Below are positions 1 to 6,690 of a stretch of DNA of 9,242 bases, in pieces (within the stretch, counting starts at the first letter, position 1; each line of letters starts with the position of its first letter). Source of the DNA: Chloroflexota bacterium (GTDB lineage: Bacteria; Chloroflexota; UBA11872); contig JAPOXI010000127.1 of the NCBI GenBank assembly GCA_026707185.1, positions 1 through 9,242 on the forward strand, read 5' to 3'. The position numbers were made by a program, and so were the translations under genes. The notes beneath the pieces were generated by a model, which did not search any database, was not told the DNA's origin, and saw nothing but the letters and a program-made list of their open reading frames with translations.

Positions 1-1160
1 GGTTCGCGAACGCCCGGATAGCTGAAGTTGACGTCGCGGAGCTCGATCCCGTCCTGGATGGGCCGGGGAACCGCGTGGCGGCCGGGATCGGGGCGGATAT
101 CCGGCTCGAAGGCCAGGAAGTCGAAGAGATTGGTGAGGAACAGATTGGCCTCGTACATCGAGTTCACGCTGGCGAAGATCATTCGCAGGCGCTCCTGGGT
201 TTGGACCAGGGCCTGGTGATAGAGGGTCAGGTCGCCCAGGGTCAGGCGGCCGGCGATGGTGGCCAGCGCCACGAAGATGTAGAGGCCGGAGGCGGTGCCG
301 GCCGAGAGGATGCCGAGCACGAACGTGACGCTCTCGCGGGAGATGGTGAGTTTGCGGTTTTCGCGGTAGAAGCGGGCGAAGGTGCGACGGTACTGGTCGA
401 GGAGGTGACCGCCCAGGTCGAAGAGCCGGACTTCCTTGACCGTCTCGTCCGAGGTCATCACGTAGCCGAGGTACCAGAGTCGACGGGCATCCGGGGCGCG
501 ACGCCACTGCATGCGGTGACTGAGCCGGGCGAACCACATGTCCGCGCCGAGGTAGGGGATGGAGGTGACCGCCACCACGATCAGAATCCACCAGGCCAGC
601 GAGGCCAACAGCGCCGCGACCGAGACCAGCTGGATGACGCTGCCAACGAGCGAAAAGGTGTTGGTGACCAGGCCTGTCGGACGCATGTTGGCTTCGCGGC
701 GGGCCCGTTCCAGCATGTCGTAAAAGGTCGAGTCCTCGAAGTAGGCCAGGTCCAGGGTCTCGGCCTTCTCGAGAATCATGATGTTGATCCGGTTCGAAAA
801 GCGGTCGCCCAGCATGGCCCGCAGCGCGCTGCCGCCGTGATCGAGCGCGGTGGCGGCCAGGGCAAGGGCCAATTGCAGTACTACGAGCGTGATCACCCAG
901 TTGACCGACTCACCAGTGCCGCCAACGGCGATGGCCTCAACGACCGCGTCGATCACCAGCTTGGTCAGCCAGATCGTGGCCGCCGGAATGAGGGCGCGAA
1001 CGCCGGTAATGCCGGCCACTCCCGCCGTGAGGCCGGGGCTCGTCTGCCAGACCATGCCCAGGACGCGGGGCGTGTAGGCGAAGGTGGTGCTGAGGGCGCG
1101 CAGGTACTCGCGGGGACTAAAGCCTGCCCGCCCCGACGGAGGCCCGTGGCGAAAACCCAT
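1..1160 (-). CDS. ABC exporter half-transporter (TMD-NBD), partial at 3' end
   Basis: The first 386 codons are present; the gene runs off the left edge. The protein is a type I (MsbA/lantibiotic-exporter-like) half-transporter: an N-terminal six-helix membrane domain followed by an ATP-binding domain. Hydrophobic segments lie at about residues 43-72, 86-106, 170-204 and 276-303. The intracellular part has the family-typical LDLAYFEDSTFYDMLERA (137-154) and a VKEVRLFDLG segment (241-250). The nucleotide-binding domain begins near 372 with IELRDVNFSYPG, whose Tyr381 is the expected A-loop residue. Walker A, signature and Walker B would lie outside the window. The ATG at 1160 was chosen because a TAG stop lies in frame shortly upstream (about 1191-1193) and no other start fits; no clear Shine-Dalgarno is visible. 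Substrate cannot be inferred. The function assumed is ATP-driven export at the cytoplasmic membrane as a homo- or heterodimer. Confidence 0.9.
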   Translation of the reverse strand, partial: MGFRHGPPSGRAGFSPREYLRALSTTFAYTPRVLGMVWQTSPGLTAGVAGITGVRALIPAATIWLTKLVIDAVVEAIAVGGTGESVNWVITLVVLQLALALAATALDHGGSALRAMLGDRFSNRINIMILEKAETLDLAYFEDSTFYDMLERARREANMRPTGLVTNTFSLVGSVIQLVSVAALLASLAWWILIVVAVTSIPYLGADMWFARLSHRMQWRRAPDARRLWYLGYVMTSDETVKEVRLFDLGGHLLDQYRRTFARFYRENRKLTISRESVTFVLGILSAGTASGLYIFVALATIAGRLTLGDLTLYHQALVQTQERLRMIFASVNSMYEANLFLTNLFDFLAFEPDIRPDPGRHAVPRPIQDGIELRDVNFSYPGVRE

Positions 1161-1180
1161 GCGGTTGAAGGGCTGGGAAG

Positions 1181-1517
1181 CTAACGAGGACTAGAGGCTA
1201 GCAACCATGCCGTGACGTCCTTCGTCGGGCTCGACACCAGTCGCGTTTCCGGAGAGTGGACGGCCCAGGCATACCAATACGGCGTGCTGTATACGAGCGG
1301 CGGCAATGGCTCGTTAGTCATCGACATCGTTGAGGCGCAGCTTCTCGATTCGGATGCAGCGACGGCCCGCGCGTTCGCCGGTTGCCCATTTCTGAGAGAG
1401 GCACGCCGGCGATCTGGAAGCTGCTGTTCCGTTCCTGGCCGCGCAGTTCCGAGGTCCGCCGCAGGCCGCAAGGAAACCAGCGGCCGAATCCAGGATCACC
1501 AGACGCCGGCGGTTGAT
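1181..1517 (-). pseudogene. Degraded DUF3179 lipoprotein remnant (tandem copy of the upstream gene)
   Basis: This stretch holds no intact gene but has relics of the neighbouring DUF3179 gene. In the frame ending at the TAG at 1181-1183, codons at about 1306-1230 read LPPLVYSTPYWYAWAVHSPE. This aligns without gaps to LPPLVHANHFWFAWAAFKPA at the C-terminus of the intact protein, and the DNA beneath it is also similar (about 60% by eye). In a different frame, minus-strand codons from 1517 read INRRRLVILDSAAGFLAACG, resembling the intact copy's RRRLL...GVLAACG lipoprotein signal; the ATC at 1517 could be a mutated ATG. A third frame at about 1437-1390 reads QERNSSFQIAGVPLS, a weaker match to QETGSTWDVTGRALT. 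The relics appear in the right order within about 340 bp, against about 1.5 kb for an intact gene, so a large internal deletion plus frameshifts is inferred. The C-terminal match is strong; the N-terminal one is suggestive. Confidence 0.6.
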
Positions 1518-1525
1518 CCGGCGGT

Positions 1526-3010
1526 TCAGGAATTCGAATTGGCCGTGTACACCCGCGTCGCCGGCTTGAAGGCCGCCCAGGCGAACCAGAAGTGGTTAGC
1601 GTGCACCAGCGGCGGCAGTTCCGCGCCGGCCAGTTCGCCCGTCAGCGCGCGGCCTGTGACGTCCCACGTCGATCCCGTCTCCTGGTCGGTGAACGCATCG
1701 TCCTTGACGGCAAAGGTTAGTTCACGCCCGTCGACCACGCGTCCATACGCAACCCCCGATCCGACCGCGGTGGAGGTAGCGATGTCTGACTTATCCAGCG
1801 CAGACACCGTATTGGGTGTCCAGAGCACCACGATCTTCTCACCACCAACGGAGTCGTTGACGACGCGCTGCTCGCTCAACACAGAAAACGGGTAGGCAAC
1901 GGCCTCACCGTTGATCTCCAACGCAACGACACGTTCGGTCGCCCGAAAGCGGGTGTCCAGGCGGCCCTGGAATAGGAAGGGTCGTTCCTCCAGCCGGCCG
2001 TCGGACTGGAATGGCCGGTCGTCGACGGTGTCGTATCCGCCGTACGGATTGCGGCCATAGGGACGCGGGAAGCCCGTGTCCTGCGAGAGCACCTGGCCGT
2101 CGCGGAACGCCGCCCTGAACTCGTCGAAGGAAATCAACTGCGACGGCACGAAATCCAGCGTGACCCCGGCCAGGTGACCCACCAGGCCCTCGCCCGTCAG
2201 CTGCTGCCACCAGGTCTCCGTGACGTTGTCCCACATGATGAGGTCGCTGTTGCGCAGGTTGCCGGAAACGCCAAAGCGCAGGACCGATCCGAAGACCTCG
2301 CGGTCGAACACGACGGAGGAGTTGCAGAGCGGGCAGAAGGTGACGGCGACCGGCCGGCCGCCGATCACGTCGTTGACGATCTCGTGGTAGGTCAGGATCT
2401 GCAATGGGTAGGCGCGGGCCTCGCCGTTGACGCGCAGCGCGACGACCGGCCCGCGACCGGCGACAAACTGCACGGCTTCGGCGAAGTCGGTGAACTTGGG
2501 ATCGTCGATGGGCGGGATGCCGTCGCGGGGTACGCCGCCGGAGAAGATCTCGTCGAAATGGACCAGGGAAGTCTCGAAATCCGTCTTCCAGCCAATGTTG
2601 CGCCAGGCGGTCGCAGAGAGTTGGTCGCGCTCGCTCAGTGCGACCAGCCGGTCGGCGCGCGCGGCCAGGATATCGGCGGGCACCGCGATGGGGCTGTCGG
2701 AGGCCGTGGCCGGCGCGGGCGGGAGGATGCCTACGTCGCCCTGCGCCTGCCGCACGCGGGCCGCAATATCGGGCAAGCGGGTTCCGGCCGGCGGGCCGGA
2801 GGCGGGCGGTGGTTCCGCCGCTTGAGTGGCAGCCGGTGCTGCGGTCGACGCGGACGGCGGAGAAGCCGTGGACTCCACCGTCGGCGCGGGCGGCGGCGCG
2901 TCCTCGCCACAGGCGGCCAACACACCGAGCGCCGCGCCACCCAGCGCAGCGGTCAGCAATCGACGACGTGCGACGACACAACCAGAGCCAGCGTGCGAAT
3001 AAGCGCCCAT
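1526..3010 (-). CDS. DUF3179 domain-containing lipoprotein
   Basis: A 494-residue secreted protein of unknown biochemical function. Residues 15-34 (RRRLLTAALGGAALGVLAAC) form a twin-arginine-like lipoprotein signal with lipobox LAAC, so Cys34 is the probable lipidation site. An Ala/Pro/Ser-rich linker (about 36-80) follows. The DUF3179 region spans about 150-490. It carries the hallmark VTFCPLCNSSVVFD (223-236; Cys226 and Cys229) and the C-terminal LPPLVHANHFWFAWAAF (465-481). Two internal repeats are visible: ALRVNGEARAYPLQIL...IVNDVIGG near 191-219 and ALEINGEAVAYPFSVL...VVNDSVGG near 363-390. The second repeat has TPNT where the first has CPLC. The start is the ATG at 3010, which has a GAGG eight bases upstream; a TTG immediately before it (3013) is a less likely start. 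The gene stands apart from the recA cluster, and a degraded second copy follows it. Sure of the family; function unknown. Confidence 0.92.
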   Translation of the reverse strand: MGAYSHAGSGCVVARRRLLTAALGGAALGVLAACGEDAPPPAPTVESTASPPSASTAAPAATQAAEPPPASGPPAGTRLPDIAARVRQAQGDVGILPPAPATASDSPIAVPADILAARADRLVALSERDQLSATAWRNIGWKTDFETSLVHFDEIFSGGVPRDGIPPIDDPKFTDFAEAVQFVAGRGPVVALRVNGEARAYPLQILTYHEIVNDVIGGRPVAVTFCPLCNSSVVFDREVFGSVLRFGVSGNLRNSDLIMWDNVTETWWQQLTGEGLVGHLAGVTLDFVPSQLISFDEFRAAFRDGQVLSQDTGFPRPYGRNPYGGYDTVDDRPFQSDGRLEERPFLFQGRLDTRFRATERVVALEINGEAVAYPFSVLSEQRVVNDSVGGEKIVVLWTPNTVSALDKSDIATSTAVGSGVAYGRVVDGRELTFAVKDDAFTDQETGSTWDVTGRALTGELAGAELPPLVHANHFWFAWAAFKPATRVYTANSNS

Positions 3011-3018
3011 CAAAGCGA

Positions 3019-3022
3019 CCTC
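3019..3022 (-). promoter_or_regulatory. Ribosome binding site of the DUF3179 gene
   Basis: A minus-strand GAGG at 3022-3019 lies 8 bases before the ATG at 3010 and 5 bases before the alternative TTG at 3013. The spacing favours the ATG. The 167-bp gap from here to 3180 shows no convincing -35/-10 pair. Confidence 0.55.
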
Positions 3023-3180
3023 AGCGCAGAGAACACCCTACCGTAAGACCATACCCGCCTTCGAAACCTCCCGCTGGATCGATTCTCACGAAATCAACTC
3101 GCAGCTAGGAATCCAAATCACGGCAGGGGCCACCGACAATTCAGAGCGTTGTCTCTCGATGCGCGGTTAGACCATCACCA

Positions 3181-4005
3181 TCACTCAAGTAGCGGATAGC
3201 CGTCATCTAGACCTCGCTTACCCTCAATACAATAATGGACGTAACGCCCAACTACTGTCCAAGCTCGACGCATGGCTTCGAGTCGCTCATCAGCTACGAC
3301 CAGAGTATTTTGCCCATGCCTTTGTAAATCCGCACTCCGTTTGATTTCCATAATGAACTGCCGGCTTATTCGAAGGCTGCTGCGCATAGTCTCCCATCCC
3401 TCAGCGCCGCTCTCGCGTTGCGATTCATTATCTCCCATAAACGCGGCCTTTATTGATTCTATGGCCCTATACGCATAGAATGAGGTGTCGTAGTGATTTG
3501 CAAGAGCATTTCTCAAGTCATTCAGAGCTCTCGAGAACTGCACATCGTTAGAAATAACACTTAGCAATTGCTCCGCCCCGAATGCACGAGCATCTTGAGT
3601 TGCAGCCTCCAACTCCCCCCAGCCAGGAACGCGCGTGTAGTCTTGATTGTCGACCAATACGTTAGACCTCTTTATTAGCATGGACTCGATATGTATAGCG
3701 TGAAATCGACAGTGCACATAATTGTATAAGTTGATGAAACTCTCCATGAATTTCAGAATTGAGTTCCTAATACTGTCGAAGTCAGGATCGGCTTCTGCAA
3801 ACACTAAGCGCGTCTTCGCATGCCCTCCCACAATGTCTAAGTCCATGGCACCAACGAATTTGCTCTCCATGCCTCCATCGGGCACTGGTGCCTGAAAGTC
3901 AATTTCCTGAGCGGGAAGCTGAAATAGAACACCGGGAGGGAGGGAGGGAATTATCTGCGCGTAAACCTCTACGCTGAGCGACTCTGGCTCCTCTGACGTC
4001 GTCAC
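3181..4005 (-). CDS. Hypothetical protein of AT-richer composition, possibly HEPN-like
   Basis: A 274-residue protein that I cannot assign to a named family. It has no signal peptide or membrane segment. Residues 1-70 look mostly extended, with a Pro-rich IPSLPPGV (19-26). From about residue 75 it looks mainly helical, with clusters such as FMESFINLYNYVHCRFHAIH (86-105) and FYAYRAIESIKAAF (176-189), then QRHGQ (228-232) and RRAWTVVGRYVHY (246-258). RNALANH (165-171) fits the R-x4-6-H pattern of HEPN domains with a polar residue after Arg. This is a motif-level hint only. GC content is about 49% over 3241-3960 by hand count, far below the flanks, and one line (3721-3780) falls to about 32%; acquisition by transfer is likely. 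The GTG at 4005, 10 bp after the GGT stop, was chosen because upstream ATGs (4080, 4050) lie inside GGT. The ribosome site is weak, so the start is uncertain. It may be co-transcribed with the recA cluster. Confidence 0.7.
   Translation of the reverse strand: MTTSEEPESLSVEVYAQIIPSLPPGVLFQLPAQEIDFQAPVPDGGMESKFVGAMDLDIVGGHAKTRLVFAEADPDFDSIRNSILKFMESFINLYNYVHCRFHAIHIESMLIKRSNVLVDNQDYTRVPGWGELEAATQDARAFGAEQLLSVISNDVQFSRALNDLRNALANHYDTSFYAYRAIESIKAAFMGDNESQRESGAEGWETMRSSLRISRQFIMEIKRSADLQRHGQNTLVVADERLEAMRRAWTVVGRYVHYCIEGKRGLDDGYPLLE
3934..3948 (+). other. Perfect G-quadruplex motif inside the hypothetical gene
   Basis: The plus strand reads GGGAGGGAGGGAGGG: four G3 tracts separated by single A loops, the arrangement expected to give a very stable parallel quadruplex. 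It lies on the template strand of the minus-strand gene, covering codons 20-24 (Pro-Ser-Leu-Pro-Pro), so the transcript would carry the C-rich complement. Folding or any regulatory effect is an inference. Confidence 0.6.
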
Positions 4006-4015
4006 GCGGCGAGAT

Positions 4016-5704
4016 TTACAGCCCTTGTGCTGACGCGCTGTGGAAGACATCCACGCCGGCGCCGAGGCCGCCGTCGGCATCGCGCAGGATGATGGCGGGA
4101 CTGGCGAAGGCGGTGCGGCCGGGATAGATCGGAACGCGCACGTCCCAGCCGCGCGACCGCAGGTTGGCGATGGCCTCGTCGCCGAAACGCGGATCCACGG
4201 TCACCCAGGGGGTGCTGGCATCCAGGCGCGGCGCGGCCACGGCATCCTGGGCGCCCATGCCGAAGTCGAACACGTGCGCGATCAGCTGGGTGAGGCAGTT
4301 GGTAATGCGCCGCCCGCCGGAGGCGCCCACGGCCAGCGTGCGGCCATCCGGCGCGCGCACGATCGTGGGCGTCATGTTATTGAGGCCGGTGCGGTTCGGA
4401 GCGACGGAGTTTGGGCGACCCGGCACCGGATCGAACCAGAACATGCCGTTGTTCCAGGCGATACCGGTGTCACCGGGCACGACTTCCGAACCCCAGGAGC
4501 CCCCGAGGGTGTTGGTCAAGGACACGAGCATGCCGTCGGCGTCGGCGGTGCAGAGGTGGGTGGTGGAGGTTTCCGACTTCTGGCGCTCGAGCGCGCGAGC
4601 CGGATCCTGGTAGGCCCAGGCGTCGCCGGCGTCGGGGATGGGCGGCGGAGCGTTGGGGTCGATCGCGGCGGCGCGCGTCGCGGCGTATTCGTTGGAGGCC
4701 AGCGCCTCCCAGGGGGCATCGGCCCGCTCGGGATCGGTCATGAAGTGAAAGCGGTCGGCAAAGGCCAGGCGGGACGACCAGAGGTAGGCGTGCAGGCGCT
4801 CCACGTCGTCATGCGCCATATCGGCGGACGCGGCACGCTCGTAGATGTTGAGCGTCTCAATGGTGGTGGGTCCAGCGCAGCCCGGACCCGGCGTGAGGAC
4901 TTCGTTGCCTCGATAGGTGGTCGTCAGCGGCGGCGCGACGCTGGCGCGGTAGGCGGCCAGGTCAGCGCGTTCAATGACGCCATCATTGGCGGCGCAGGCG
5001 TCGGCAATGGCTGCCGCGATGTCGCCCCGGTAGAACGCCTCCACACCGTCCTCCGCCAGCACCTCCAGCGTCGCGGCCAGTTCCGGCTGGGTAATTCGGA
5101 TTCTCTCCATGTGGTCGGACTGCGGCGGCTCGCCGTTCGGGTAGAAGTTCCGTTGCATTTCGGGGTGACGCCGGGCGGCGGCCGCGGTGCCCTCCATGTA
5201 CATCAAGTCGAACCAGCTAAGTTCAAAGCCCTCACGAGCCAGTTCAACGGCCGGGAGCACCAGGTCGCGCCAGGGCAGGCGGCCGTGACGCTCGTGCAGC
5301 AGGCCCAGTCCGGCTACAGCCCCGGGCACGCCCATGGCGCGGTAGCCGTGGATGTTGGCGTCGTCCACCACGCCGTCCCAGAGGAACGCGCTGACGTTGC
5401 GGCGTCCGTCGCGGGGATAGCGGTCCGGGGTAGCGCCGGAGCCGGAGCGCATCGGGAAGGCCACGACTTCGGCCAGGTCGGATCCGGACACGACGGCGTA
5501 CCCACCGCCACCGATACCGCTGCTCCACGGTTCCACCACACCAACCGCAAGCGCGGCGGCCACGGCCGCGTCAACGGCCGAACCGCCGGCGGCCAGCATC
5601 TCCACGCCAACCGCGCTGGCGGCCTCGTGCTTGGTGGCCACCATGCCGCGACGACCGCGGGCCTCGGACTTCTCAATGGTGAGCCGGGTGCGCAGGTCCG
5701 ACAT
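4016..5704 (-). CDS. Gamma-glutamyltransferase-family Ntn-hydrolase, apparently cytoplasmic
   Basis: A 562-residue member of the gamma-glutamyltranspeptidase family, whose members cleave themselves and transfer or hydrolyse gamma-glutamyl groups. Family landmarks: GMVATKHEAASAVGVEMLAA (20-39), GGSAVDAAVAAALAVGVVEP (40-59), IGGGGYAVV (64-72), GVPGAVAGL (125-133), the processing site ETSTTHL (378-384) and GASGGRR (460-466). Thr381 matches the autoprocessing and nucleophile threonine, with Thr382-His383 after it as in E. coli GGT. Gly463-Gly464 match the oxyanion-hole glycines. Cleavage would give subunits of about 380 and 182 residues. The N-terminus is charged with no signal peptide, whereas classical bacterial GGTs are exported. 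The expected RETAP-like substrate loop reads MRSGSGAT (85-92), so a different gamma-glutamyl or amide substrate is possible. The start ATG overlaps the preceding gene's TGA as TGATG, indicating translational coupling. Length is normal for the family. Confidence 0.88.
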   Translation of the reverse strand: MSDLRTRLTIEKSEARGRRGMVATKHEAASAVGVEMLAAGGSAVDAAVAAALAVGVVEPWSSGIGGGGYAVVSGSDLAEVVAFPMRSGSGATPDRYPRDGRRNVSAFLWDGVVDDANIHGYRAMGVPGAVAGLGLLHERHGRLPWRDLVLPAVELAREGFELSWFDLMYMEGTAAAARRHPEMQRNFYPNGEPPQSDHMERIRITQPELAATLEVLAEDGVEAFYRGDIAAAIADACAANDGVIERADLAAYRASVAPPLTTTYRGNEVLTPGPGCAGPTTIETLNIYERAASADMAHDDVERLHAYLWSSRLAFADRFHFMTDPERADAPWEALASNEYAATRAAAIDPNAPPPIPDAGDAWAYQDPARALERQKSETSTTHLCTADADGMLVSLTNTLGGSWGSEVVPGDTGIAWNNGMFWFDPVPGRPNSVAPNRTGLNNMTPTIVRAPDGRTLAVGASGGRRITNCLTQLIAHVFDFGMGAQDAVAAPRLDASTPWVTVDPRFGDEAIANLRSRGWDVRVPIYPGRTAFASPAIILRDADGGLGAGVDVFHSASAQGL

Positions 5705-6660
5705 CAGTGCAGCGACGCCTCGGCGAAAAGGGCGCTGACGGACTCGCCCGTGTGGATGCGGCGGATGGCCTCCGCCAGCATCGGCGCCACCGAAATCACA
5801 TGAATCTTCCCGCTCGGCAGGTCCGGATTCAGCGGCACGCTATCCGTCACCACCATTTCTTCGAGCGGCGAGTCTTCAATCAGTTCGTAGGCCTGATCCA
5901 CGAACACCGGATGGACACAGGCGCCGTAGATGGCCCGCGGATTGTGGCGCAGGACTTCGCGCAATCCCTCGCGGATGGACTGGCCGGTCACGACCTCGTC
6001 CTCCACGTAGAGCACGGTGCGTCCGCGCACGTCGCCGGCCAGGCCGCGGATGGTCACGTCTGAGGTGATGGGATCGCGAAACTTGTCCAACACTGCCAAC
6101 GGTGTGCGCAAACGGCGTGCGCACTCGCTCGCGGCCTTGATGCGGCCGGTATCGCCCACCACGACCAGGTCGTCGATGCCGAGTCCGGCGAAGTAATCGG
6201 TGAGCAACGGCATGCCGGTGAGGTGGTCGCTGGGCATGCTGAAGAAGCCGCCGATCTGGTCCGCGTGCAGATCCAGCGTCAGCACGCGGTCGGCCCCGGC
6301 CGTGGCCAGCAGGTCCGCCACCAGCCGCGCGGAAATCGGCACACGCGGCTGGTCCTTCTTGTCGGAGCGCATGTACGGAAAGTAGGGCAGCACAGCCGTC
6401 ACGCGCGCCGCCGAGGCGCGGCGCATGGCGTCGATGGTGATGAAGAGTTCCATGACCGAGTGGTTGACCGGACGTTGCGAGGTCTGCACGACGAACACGT
6501 CGGCCTCGCGCACGTTTTCCATGACGCGGACGAACGTGTTGTCGTTGCCGTACTCGAAGATCTCGATCTCGCCAGGACGGCAGCCCAGTTCGCGGCAGAT
6601 GCCGTCAGTGAGCACGGGATGCCCGCGGCATCCGAAGACCATCAGCCCGTCGTCCGCCAT
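5704..6660 (-). CDS. prs: PRPP synthetase family protein (ribose-phosphate pyrophosphokinase-like), divergent
   Basis: A 318-residue protein matching PRPP synthetases over its full length. These enzymes make 5-phosphoribosyl diphosphate from ribose 5-phosphate and ATP for nucleotide, His and Trp synthesis. Family landmarks: ENVREADVFVVQT (48-60), YFPYMRSDKKDQPRVPIS (93-110), LDLHADQIGGFF (129-140; His132), VVGDTGRIKAA (167-177), LDKFRD (191-196; catalytic-loop Lys193 and Arg195 present) and SVAPMLAEAIRRIHTGESVS (290-309). Two sites deviate. The PRPP-binding loop reads VEDEVVTGQS (219-228) where the usual form is (V)DDxxDTGGT. The ATP-side FSDGE-like motif is replaced by EYGNDN (36-41). It could be a true but divergent PRPP synthase or a PRPP-synthase-associated/regulatory paralogue. 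The ATG at 6660 was chosen over a GTG at 6687 because GGAGGGG lies seven bases before it. It lies 30 bp after the Usp gene and overlaps GGT by one base. Confidence 0.85.
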   Translation of the reverse strand: MADDGLMVFGCRGHPVLTDGICRELGCRPGEIEIFEYGNDNTFVRVMENVREADVFVVQTSQRPVNHSVMELFITIDAMRRASAARVTAVLPYFPYMRSDKKDQPRVPISARLVADLLATAGADRVLTLDLHADQIGGFFSMPSDHLTGMPLLTDYFAGLGIDDLVVVGDTGRIKAASECARRLRTPLAVLDKFRDPITSDVTIRGLAGDVRGRTVLYVEDEVVTGQSIREGLREVLRHNPRAIYGACVHPVFVDQAYELIEDSPLEEMVVTDSVPLNPDLPSGKIHVISVAPMLAEAIRRIHTGESVSALFAEASLH

Positions 6661-6666
6661 GCCCAT

Positions 6667-6675
6667 TCCCCTCCC
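6667..6675 (-). promoter_or_regulatory. Strong ribosome binding site deciding the PRPP-synthetase start
   Basis: The minus strand reads GGGAGGGGA at 6675-6667, seven bases from the last G of GGAGGGG to the ATG at 6660. An in-frame GTG at 6687 would translate this purine tract as Arg-Gly-Arg-Gly and has no ribosome site of its own. An ATG at 6666 is too close to the tract. Confidence 0.7.
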
Positions 6676-6690
6676 GCGCAGCGCCACGGG

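Noticed and set aside
75..1184. Long plus-strand open frame opposite the ABC transporter
   Set aside because: The minus-strand frame gives a coherent membrane-transporter sequence; the plus frame is a low-complexity Gly/Arg/His/Val-rich shadow caused by GC-rich third positions.
1501..1525. CCGCCGG direct repeats after the DUF3179 stop, considered as a terminator
   Set aside because: The only possible stem is 5 bp with a long loop and no T-run.
1212..1895. Plus-strand open frame across the DUF3179 remnant and the 3' part of the intact gene
   Set aside because: It reads antisense to recognisable DUF3179 sequence and shows no family features.
3171..3185. ACCATCACCATCACTC tract resembling a poly-His coding sequence
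   Set aside because: It is not in a supported gene and has no vector-like flanks; it is a short chance repeat just beyond the hypothetical gene's stop.
4006..4045. Possible promoter (TTCCAC, TAAATC) before the hypothetical gene
   Set aside because: Spacing exceeds 19 bases and both hexamers match the consensus poorly.
3181..4080. Longer version of the hypothetical gene starting at an ATG at 4080
   Set aside because: The extra 25 residues would overlap the GGT C-terminus and come from high-GC DNA unlike the rest of the gene; no ribosome site supports it.
4040..5803. 587-codon plus-strand open frame opposite ggt and the prs end
   Set aside because: It is a mirror of GC-biased codon usage in GGT, has shadow-like composition and crosses the boundary between two real minus-strand genes.
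5704..6687. PRPP-synthetase start at GTG 6687
   Set aside because: It would translate the GGGAGGGGA ribosome-binding tract, and the family N-terminus fits the ATG at 6660.
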